This document shows positions 1 through 8,500 of a DNA stretch of 14,039 nt, one piece after another. Position 1 is the first letter of the stretch. Each line of letters begins with the position of its first letter. Below the pieces are notes generated by a model. That model made no database searches. It was given only the letters and a program-made list of their open reading frames with translations, and had not been told where the DNA came from. Both the position numbers and the translations under genes were made by a program. Source of the stretch: Phoronis ovalis (Eukaryota; Phoronida; Phoronidae); the NCBI GenBank assembly GCA_028565635.1, contig JAOXYB010034629.1, positions 1 through 14,039 on the forward strand, written 5' to 3'.

Positions 1-690
1 TACCACAAGCTAAAATTTTGGATTGGGTTCCGCGGCACATCCCCGTAGTCAAAAAACCTTGAGTACCCCCCCCGGGCCTGATGGGGCCTAATGAAACAGT
101 TAAGAACCTTATGTCTGCCAGTTATCTTTATTATCCTCTTTTTTGTTGAGAGGTTAATTAAGACATCAACAACTCTAGGATGGCTAGGTGGCATAAATAA
201 AACAAGGGAGACTTCTCTCTTCAATAGAAACCCTGGGGAGCTACTCAGATATAAATATAGGTATGCATGATCGTTACCAAAACTGCGTGGAATGGGTACA
301 TTTTTAAGGACTAAGCATGGTCAGTTTTGAACGTGGGTTACTTTTTTGCCTTGTTCTTGCTTAGGGACAAGTTTTGTGTAGGTGTATACTTGGAGGGATG
401 GGTAAATCCAGTGGCGGTTTTAGGTGTGGCACATGGTAGCAAAATATTCCGTTCTTGTTTTAGTGTCGAGTACCTGTGTCTGAGGTGCCACTTGTTTAGT
501 CTTTTTTTTCAGACCATTCACGAGCATTGGTAATTTATACCTGAATGGCCCCCCAGGACAGAAATCTCCAGTTGGTTCTAGTTTCCTTATTGACTGCAGA
601 AGACCCCAGCTGTTATGTTGTAGATTATACTTTGGTGCAAAATGCCTTGCTAGATGAGAACAGAAGTAAAAAAACAGTTGAATAGATCGA
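1..690. other. Less AT-rich block of unknown nature
   Basis: This block is visibly richer in G and C than the next 4 kb, with a run of eight C at 66-73 and several GGGG or CCCC clusters. The change to AT-rich DNA comes at about 690-720. No recognised protein is encoded. A 68-codon frame opening at a TTG (327-533) has no recognisable domain, and a separate 46-codon frame lies at 545-685. The sharp compositional edge suggests an interspersed repeat, or an exon/UTR of another transcript that begins left of the window. I cannot tell which from sequence alone. Confidence 0.35.
545..685 (+). CDS. Small ORF, 46 codons, unknown, doubtful
   Basis: An ATG at 545, just after an in-frame TGA, opens a 46-codon frame that ends at TAG 683-685. 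The product has a mixed composition with acidic, polar and aliphatic residues (it contains DPSCYVVDYTLVQNALLDE), which looks more protein-like than most random frames in this window. I recognise no family. The start has G at +4 but T at -3, so its context is only moderate. It could be a piece of a decayed mobile element or of an exon. A possible acceptor (CAG ending at 599) lies inside it. No partner exon with a matching phase was found. Confidence 0.13.
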   Translation: MAPQDRNLQLVLVSLLTAEDPSCYVVDYTLVQNALLDENRSKKTVE

Positions 691-2084
691 AGATATCCAT
701 CTAGTGAGTGGGAGATACTAGTAATTTATTTAATATAATAAGATAATTCATGCAGTATGTTTCAGATAAATCATCATATAAAACACCTTACAAATGATTA
801 CTTAACTGACAATAAGGTATTTTCATTACATATTGTAGCTTAGAGGTACTATTAATATATTAGCATGGATTTTCTCTGTGGCATTATATAAAATATTGAT
901 TTTTACCTGTTTGCTCAGTGTGTCAACAAACTAATTTTTCTTATTAGTGATTCAGTATTCTCACAACTGGTTAAGCTTCAACATTAGAAAACACTATGTA
1001 GTATTTTATACATTTTTATAATTAGTGAGATTGATGTTCTGATTTACATTCACACCAGTGTATAACGGCTTCTGCTACTCTATTGCTTAGAGGATATAAA
1101 TTAGTGTAATTCCTTCAATTCCACATTTTATCCATCATTAGTCTCTATGCACATACCTTTATATATTAAAATTCAGAAAACAAAATATCTTTATAAGTAA
1201 AAACATGGTATTATAAAATTTGCAATGCTCACCAGCTTTTTCTGTAAATAAGCCCCCGCTGAATACATGCCCCTGGGGCGTCTTTCGAAAACAAAAACAA
1301 TAAGGACACACAAAATTGATTACTTCTTGGGTCGTTGTGTTTGGGCATATTTACGGAAACTTCTGGACATTCTGTATCACATATGAATTTAATTAAAATA
1401 CAATTAGATTTGACAAAATTACTATTAAAATAAAGTGCTAAGTTACCATATTTTTTGTGCAGGGGATTTTTTTATAAAGTGTGATTGTGGAGGCAGGTTA
1501 CCTTCCTAAGAATTTTTTTGAATGTTGTTAGTCTCTGGTATCTGGTGCATATTAAGTTATTTAGAAATTTAAAAAATATTTGTTTTATAATCTGGCTAAC
1601 TTTAGTGTGAAAAATTGAGCTCTACTTCTAGATTTTGTCCATCTGCGTGTCCTCTCAGGAGCTATCTTGGCTGTAAGAAGCAGCTGAAAAACTGGGACTC
1701 CAAATCAAAACACATATTTGACAGGTATGCAAACTCTGGTGGTAAGATTTGCAGACTTTTCTAAACTGAAACTGTGCCTCCAAAGAATGTACTTGTTTCG
1801 AAAATTTTCACTAATTACTTGTGTCAAAATGGAAGGCTACAAGATTTTAAAATTTTTTAGCAATTAAGTTGTTTACTGCTAATTTGATACCAATATCTAT
1901 CAGTTTGGTAGAAAGATTGTAGTTTTGAGAAATAACCTCAAGAAAAGAATATTGATAGTTCAGAAATCTAAATATATAGAATAAATTTAACAGACACAAA
2001 TATTATTGTCAGAGATCTGAGAATTTTGAAATTTTTCTTCATTCAAAGAACTATAACTTTTAGAATTATAGTTCATGTTTGTAA
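691..2084. other. AT-rich non-coding stretch
   Basis: No convincing gene is visible. The stretch contains many stop codons in all frames, A/T runs, a small GC-rich patch at 1251-1280 (AAGCCCCCGC, then GCCCCTGGGGC) that may be a fragment of an interspersed repeat, and one candidate exon at 1659-1724 described separately. Confidence 0.5.
1659..1724 (+). other. Candidate small exon, 66 nt (speculative)
   Basis: A pyrimidine-rich acceptor (GTCCTCTCAG ending at 1658) and a donor (ACAG|GTATGC at 1725) flank 66 nt. One of the three frames is open across it: 21 codons beginning SYLGCKKQLKNW, leaving phase 2 at the donor. The next candidate exon, 3505-3593, continues this phase and stays open. It could be a coding exon of an unidentified gene, a 5' UTR exon of the downstream KASH5-like gene, or chance. 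No homologue is recognised. Confidence 0.25.
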
Positions 2085-2110
2085 TACCGTATTTTCTCAA
2101 ATAATTGCCC
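2085..2110 (+). repeat. Left terminal inverted repeat
   Basis: This 26-bp arm starts TACCGTATTTTCTC and ends in GCCC. It pairs with 2764-2789 with two mismatches, at the positions corresponding to 2099 and 2106. Confidence 0.7.
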
Positions 2111-2763
2111 TGGGTGATTACTTAAACAAAATGCTTTTAGGGGGAGCTATTATTGGAGGGGGGGGGGATTAATAGAGAGGGCACGATTATTAACTTCTTT
2201 GTACTCCTAACATTAATATTTCAGATTTTTTTTAAATTATTGTTTGCGATACATAAGGAAGATTTTGAAGATTGTCAGTTTATCAAACAAAATCGGCTTA
2301 TTTAAACGAAATTCTGTGAGTAATGAAATTTTATTTTCAAAAGAAAAACTCTTCCAAACCTTAAACAAACAGTTAGTTTTTTTTTGGTCACATACCTAGA
2401 GAAATTTGTTCAGTGTATACAACCGTGCTCAACATGGAAACACAATTATTGTGAAAGTCATCGGCAAGAAGCGTAAATCGCCTTCCCCGTACTTGGCATG
2501 GAAATTCTATTGGAACTATTATTACATAGAGGTGATCCGAAGTTTTATTTTGTAAGTCAAAACGCTTATTAAAGATAGTACAATATTTCCTTAAAACCCA
2601 AAATAGAGCTAATCAGCTACACATAATAATGAATTAAAATGTGATTATCTCGTATTAATTCAGATGGATCTTCAACTCAAATTGCCGCCCCGGGGGCAAT
2701 TATTAGAGAGGGGGCGATTACTGATTTATTTTAGTCACCAGAAGGGGCAATTATTATAGCAGG

Positions 2764-2789
2764 GGGCGATTATTAGAGAAAATACGGTA
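2764..2789 (-). repeat. Right terminal inverted repeat
   Basis: This is the inverted partner of 2085-2110. It starts GGGCGATTATTAGAG and ends AATACGGTA. Confidence 0.7.
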
Positions 2790-3504
2790 CAGTATTTTTT
2801 TGTAATACACTATTTTGCTTTTAAAAATAGTGTTTTTCTATCTACAACTTTACAAAGACAAAATGAAGCAGGCTCTTTACATTTTACACATTCTCGTACT
2901 TAAAGCAGTTAATATATGAAATACGGTAGTTGCAATTGCTAAATACAATTTTATTAGTGTCATCTTGACTCTTGCATACATATGGAATGCTTGACTGTAC
3001 AAGACTACAAAGTACAAGTACTGGTATACATTATTAAAACCCATTCAGGTAATGGCAACTTTACTCGTCAGCTATTATAAACAGAAAACTTATGAGTTGT
3101 ATTGGTTTTGTTATTGTATCATTTTAGACAATAATTTATATCCTAGTTTATTGTACATGGAAAAGCATGTTCATTTTAAAGGTCGGTGCTGTATTTTACT
3201 GACTTGTAATAGGTTGGAATCTCTTAAAAGATGTCATACAGTACCATGAGCCTATCCTTTTAATAATTCAAGATAAGTCTAGTTTAAGAAAATCGAATTT
3301 AGATACTGTGATATGTGTGATGTTAAACCTTCTTTCATTCAATACAACATTCAATGTGTAATGATTCAGATAATAATTATTAAACCTATGATATCCAATT
3401 CAACATGTATTGTGTATGAGTAGTATTTTGTTAGCATATATATTAAGGATTAAATTTGTTTAACAGACTATATTTATCATGTTTGACAACTGATTTCATT
3501 TCAG

Positions 3505-3593
3505 TGATTCTAAGAGTGTAGTTATCATTGTAAAGCACCTGTGGCTTAGAATTTATTGGTTTGATGCATCTAATCTGATGTCTACAACAACCA
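3505..3593 (+). other. Candidate exon, 89 nt (speculative)
   Basis: The acceptor GATTTCATTTCAG ends at 3504 and a strong donor, ACCA|GTAAGTTT, follows at 3594. One frame is open across the whole segment (29 codons, including HLWLRIYWFDASNL). It enters in the phase left by the candidate exon at 1659-1724. No family is recognised. It may be an exon of an unknown gene, a 5' UTR exon of the downstream gene, or coincidence, since many acceptor/donor pairs exist in AT-rich DNA. Confidence 0.28.
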
Positions 3594-3685
3594 GTAAGTT
3601 TTACATAAACGGCAGTTCTTTATGCAATTATAATGATAGTTGCTTGCATTTCAACTTGATAAATTTTTAACTCTATAAATTTCAG

Positions 3686-3833
3686 CTCATTTATTATTCC
3701 CTGCATTACACCAATATTCACTTTTATTTCAATTTAATGTCATTTCATGTGGACGAGCATTTTCTAAAGGCCATAAAAATATGATTAATGATTTATGGTC
3801 ATTTAATCTAATTTTATGCATTACGTGATGTCA
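3686..3833 (+). other. Candidate terminal exon after a 92-nt intron (speculative)
   Basis: An acceptor (ATAAATTTCAG) ends at 3685. Reading on in the phase left by the donor at 3593, the frame stays open until a TGA near 3827. The peptide is hydrophobic and aromatic (LLFPALHQYSLLFQFNV) and is not recognised. Support is weak: only phase agreement and an open frame, with no AATAAA noted close by. Confidence 0.15.
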
Positions 3834-5294
3834 TCCTCATCAAAAATGTTCATCTTTACTTACGAAATAACATGCATGGTTTTGTAATTAATATTGTTTG
3901 ATAATGACAGTACTGCGCAACTTAGCATGATTCAACAATTTAGTATGGTTATATCAAATAAGTCAGTGACATATTTTGACTCTTTTTATCATGGTGATTA
4001 TACAAATAAAAAAACATAATTATATACTATTATATTGAAGAAATGGCAAACTTCGTTAATTTTAAAAATATTACTTGAATTATACATTATATTGTCAGAT
4101 ATAAGGAGGGAAAATCATAGTATAACAAAAGTAACCATGGCATGGAAATAATAACATAAATCTGCAGAATTCTGGTTATATCATCCACTAATTGCTTGAG
4201 AGAGAAAAATGGAATGTTATGACATATAATACGCAGTTTTCCAGAACACTATAAGCAAGCAATGCAATGCTGAAAATGTTGCTGGTATATAAATCCAACC
4301 AAAAAAGTCTTATCCTCATATTTATTTGTGATTTAATTTAGTCCTTTTGACTAAAGTTTTGGTACAATGTTTTAAAATATGGTATTCAAACAAATTCTTC
4401 CACATATAATCCATGTGAGGTGAGTCTCAGTACTGTCAGACATACTGCATTATATTGTACATATGCTGAGGTGTAATTCACTTAACATTTCTTGCAAATG
4501 TATGGCCAAGAATGAAACTATGCTAAAAGTCCCACTGTATAAACTTTTTGTATAGACATTTTGCCTCTTGAAAACTCTCCAAAAATGAATTCGAAAATGA
4601 CACTTAGAGGTATTTGAAAATGTAAACTTTAATGACTTAGTAAGTGATTGCCCCTTAACAAAGACAGTAAAATGAATGTATAATGAACATATTTTGCATA
4701 AAAAAGAGGTTGCTTGAATATTTTGGATGTTTGAACTATTGAAGGTATAAATACCTACGTACATACTCAGGGCTGCCTATCACATACAGTAATTTTTCAT
4801 TTACCTAAATTGTTTATATATGGATCCAATTTGCTTGACATGTACCACCAGCTCTTATAGCAAACTACTTACAACAACTGGTTTAGTAGGTCCCATTCAA
4901 CGAACTTGGTGAGCATTTCTTGTAAATTGTCTATGCTAGATAAACCGGTGGCGCATGTCCAACAAACTTAGTCCGTGTGACATGATTGAACTAAATGAAA
5001 ATAAATTGTTTGTCATCATCAGTGGCAGCCCTGATACTGTCAAGTGTTTTGCCATAAAATCGTTGAATTATTTTGTCAAAAACAATATGTAATAAAAATA
5101 CATCACTGTGACGACTGCACTGAACTGTAAAATTAAATTTGTTAATTATTTTTGTTATTTGCGCTTTGTGTTTTAACCTATGTAAAGACACCTACGTAAC
5201 AGAAATAAATCAACCTGACAGACAGCTACTGGGTGTCTAGTGAGCTGTAGAATGAATATTGTTAATATCATTGTGATTGTTCTTTGTGTTTTAG

Positions 5295-5365
5295 GGAAAG
5301 GCAGTAAAAATGTGTAATATGTAACAGTTTCTTAAGGAAGTGTATGCCTGGGAACAGTAGATGAA
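5295..5365 (+). promoter_or_regulatory. 5' UTR part of first identified exon, with uORFs
   Basis: The acceptor TTCTTTGTGTTTTAG ends at 5294, with a T-rich tract before it, so at least one leader exon probably lies upstream. The leader contains two complete short uORFs: ATG 5310 to TAA 5324 (4 codons; A at -3) and ATG 5344 to TGA 5364 (6 codons; weak context). The second stops one base before the main ATG at 5366. A third ATG at 5361, in weak context, is out of frame and would run to TAA at 5450, overlapping the main frame. The main frame has a stop at 5333-5335, so it cannot extend further upstream within this exon. Alternatively transcription could begin near here without an upstream intron. 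Confidence 0.5.
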
Positions 5366-5572
5366 ATGGATGACATCTTCAGTATTGAAGATATTGAACA
5401 CATTGACAGTAATGATGAAGATAGTCTTGGATCTAATGTTAGCCGTTTAATTACTGAAGAAGATCTAATTGATTCGTTGTTTTATACCTGTGATATTAAT
5501 AATGAGGGAAAAGTACCAGTTTCAATGTTAATTGAGTATTTGAAAAACACGACAACAAATGCAAGCAATGAG
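5366..5572 (+). CDS. Coding exon 1: acidic N-terminus and EF-hand 1 (residues 1-69)
   Basis: The ATG at 5366 is chosen because it has G at -3 and G at +4, unlike the three upstream ATGs, and it opens the family-like frame. The exon encodes an Asp/Glu-rich N-terminus (residues 2-20), then TEEDLIDSLFYTCD leading into the first EF-hand loop, D43 to M54. Loop positions 1, 3 and 5 are D, N and E and position 6 is G. Position 12 is Met instead of Glu or Asp, so calcium binding is doubtful, as in the mammalian relatives. The helix IEYLKNTTT follows. It ends in phase 0 at a near-perfect donor, GAG|GTGAGTAT. Confidence 0.85.
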
Positions 5573-8500
5573 GTGAGTATTTAAAATATAAATAATCACA
5601 TCAAATGCAAACTAACACCACTTGAGCTTTACAGTAATCTCACTTTAATAAAATTTGATATCTTATGAAATCAAGTAAGAATGAGTGCACTTAGCTATTT
5701 TATCCTGAGTACACTCCCATGTGACTCAAAAAATTATATGCTATTTTTTTACTTATCCATTCTTCTTGGGTAGTTAAATGAAAAGATGGACCAATAAAAC
5801 TGTTTATTTTGAAAGTACATAAAATAAACTTAGTAAATATGCAACTTATTTTCCTGTTATATGAAGGTGATATGACCAATGCTGAGACAATTTTGGGTGT
5901 TAAAAATTGAAATGTAAAATGTAACAGAATATAATGTAAATAATCCCCCCCCAAAAAAGTTGAAATTTGCATTAATAATCTTTACATATATCTATAAATA
6001 GCTACAAAATAGTTTCCTAGACTTTTAAAATTTTGCTTTGATGTAAAATATGAATTGAGTCATCAAAACATTTCCAACATTTGAGGCACTCTTTTGTAGA
6101 TATATATGTAAAGATTATTTTTGAGAAGTTTCAACTGTAAGCTGAGGATTTCTGACTTGATTTTTCAACATGCATTTTAGAAATTGAACCGTTTTAACCT
6201 AAAATGCCAACTGGCATTAGATTCCCCGTCCAACTCCATTAAAAAATACTATATAACATTCATGCAAAAATAAAATAGCAACATTCCCCGTACTATTATC
6301 TCTTTATGACGTGAGCGTACACCCTTTCATACACAACCAATTAATACTTTATTTTTCGCAGTCTTGATCATACTGATTTTGAGAAAATTGTTTTATTACC
6401 AAACCTACCGATGAATCACACGATTCCAATGGAAATAGGCCCAATTCAAATTTTGATTTTTAAAAAATTGTAATGATTTCAGGAATTTTATTGCTTTAAT
6501 CAGAAAATCCAACATATTGACATTTCAAAACACCCAAAATTAAAATGCCATGGGATGCCCCACAAAAAAACAGAAAAAAATATGTGTATTAATATGCCGG
6601 TACTATATACGTATGTATAGTGTCAACAAAGCCTGATGCAATGGTGCACTTATACCAATTGTATAGATAAGAAACTGAAGTTGTATGCTTTCAATATATA
6701 TATTTTATACATGTATACTGTAAAGTGAGAATAACTTTTTCTGAATGATACTAGCTACCTAAATTTTTTTGGAAAATATTACAAAAATGTATTTAATATT
6801 TTGAAAGATCTTAATACTGACCTTATGTTTTTCTAGAGCAAACACAATATAGATGATCTAGCACTCATATTAGACCCAAAAGGTGAAGATGTTGGTGTGG
6901 ATATTGATGTTTACAGAAATGGAATGGCTGACTGGATCAAGGATATAAGGTGAGTACATAGTTAATGCATGATAGAGGCACCCCATGCCAATCTTGATTA
7001 CTAATTTTTAAAGGTAATCAGAATGCTGTTTTAGTACCCAAGTAATATGGCAAGCATGTAAACAAAATTAATAATCAGTCAATATTTTTAGATTTATTGA
7101 TTGCTAAATTGCTTATGTATTGTTTCTATTATGAGCAATCAGCCTTGGTATCATTTCAACATTTAATATTTGTTAGGCTTCAGCCCCTAAGCTACAAATA
7201 TCCCTATTCATGACAACATTTTTAAACCAAATTTTCCCATGCCAGTCAGTACAACCTTGAGAGAATTTGACTGATGTCGTCTTAGTATTTCTTTTTAGAT
7301 ATGCAACCATTCAGGTAGCCTATCAACATTTTAAACATTATTTGACCAAAGTCTGACTAAGATCTTTTTAAGAACTAAAAAATGTCAGTTATTTTTAATC
7401 AACAAAAACTACATATTATTAAGGAAAATGTTTTTTTGAATTTGCACTGCTGCAAGTTATACAACAACAATGCTGATTACGTATAATTTTTCATACTAAA
7501 AATATTATAACTTTTATCATTAAACCTTGATTAAAAGAAAACCACATAATAAATAGCACAAGGTGACTTTCTGTAAGACATTCATAAAATTGAGGAGCTT
7601 GCGCTAATTGCTTGATTTTTTTATTATTTTACTATTTAAGCAAATTGATGCATTTTCTTGCGAAAATGGTTTAAATTTACTATGCCGAAAGGATTCTGCA
7701 TGCAGTTTAAATACATTTTATTTTCTAAAACAGACGTTATCCTTTGCCTAAGGTGCATATTTTACTTGCAAATCGTCAATTTTACACTACAATATAGAAT
7801 ATGAACTTGAAGTTAGAAATACTGGTGTGGATAACTGATAAATTTTTCCAAACACTTAATTTAGTTTACTATTGTATAGTTCTTATATAAAAGTGTACAT
7901 ACATACTTTCAATCCATTGTGACCCTGTTGAAACTTTCTGAATGTCATAGTACTATGGCTTAATATTCTATTTTTCTCCATGCTTCGTTAATATTTTATA
8001 ATTAATGACTCATTAATCCTCTCCCTTGTTGTCTTTTTGAATTTTATATAATTATCACCCCTTTGTTATCAACTTGTAGAGTTAGAATCTGAAAATCAAT
8101 TTGCATTGTAATTTTCTGTTACTCTGTGATAAGAGAACCTCATTTAATTGTGAAATGTTAGAGTACTGTTGTAGTAGTCAGGTAGGTAATTGCAACTGTC
8201 ACATCAAGGTACATAGGCAGAAGAATATAGGTACAGCTGACATTAAAGAGTGTAAAAGCTTTTTTAATTAAAGTAGGGTAGTAAGGGAGAGGGAGAGAGG
8301 GAGAGAAAGAAGAATATGTGTGTGTATATATATGTGCGTGTATATATATATCTGTGTATATATATAATTATATATATGTATATAGATGGCAAACTTGGGC
8401 AGCAAGGCTATATATATTCCTTTTTAACAGTTCTTACCTTGTTTTCTCAGGCTCAACAATGAGCTGGCGGATTTCTATAAAAATATTTTAGTTAATATTT

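Larger units (their letters stand above)
2085..2789. mobile_element. Non-autonomous TIR DNA transposon / large MITE, 705 bp
   Basis: The two ends are inverted copies of each other over 26 bp: 2085-2110 (starting TACCGTATTTTCTC) and 2764-2789 (ending GAGAAAATACGGTA) match at 24 of 26 positions. Inside each end lie further imperfect copies of a G-rich motif of the form GGGGCAATTATTAGAGAGGG (2140-2185 and 2692-2780), so the termini are internally repetitive. The interior of about 500 bp shows no long open frame and no recognisable transposase. This suggests a non-autonomous element moved in trans. A target-site duplication is not clear. A further AAATACGGTA at 2919-2928 may be a stray end. Confidence 0.65.
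2790..5294. other. AT-rich region upstream of the KASH5-like gene
   Basis: No secure gene is visible. The small frames here (3052-3249 plus strand; 4450-4764 and 4991-5191 minus strand) have no recognisable domains, are rich in codons expected from AT-rich DNA, and are probably chance. Candidate exons at 3505-3593 and 3686-3833 are listed separately. The part from about 4850 to 5294 is slightly less AT-rich and lies just upstream of the gene's first identified acceptor. It is the likely place for its leader and perhaps its promoter. A consensus donor (CTTG|GTGAGC at 4909) could end a non-coding first exon, but nothing proves this. Confidence 0.35.
5573..6836 (+). other. Intron 1 (1264 nt) with inverted-repeat elements
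   Basis: A GTGAGT donor and a TTATGTTTTTCTAG acceptor define this intron. It holds two nested inverted-repeat structures (5889-6541 and 5959-6135, listed separately), a run of eight C at 5945-5952, and otherwise AT-rich DNA. No exon is supported inside. Confidence 0.75.

Noticed and set aside
4450-4764. Minus-strand frame of 104 codons
   Set aside because: No recognisable domain, composition as expected for AT-rich DNA, and no promoter or splice context. Length alone is weak evidence over 14 kb and six frames.
4991-5191. Minus-strand frame of 66 codons
   Set aside because: No motif was recognised and no matching exon found. It overlaps the likely leader or promoter region of the plus-strand gene.
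6483-6623. In-phase frame of 47 codons after a possible acceptor (GATTTCAG) in intron 1
   Set aside because: The polypyrimidine tract is weak, the segment overlaps an inverted-repeat arm (6520-6541), and the composition is low in complexity. Likely a chance frame in repeat DNA.
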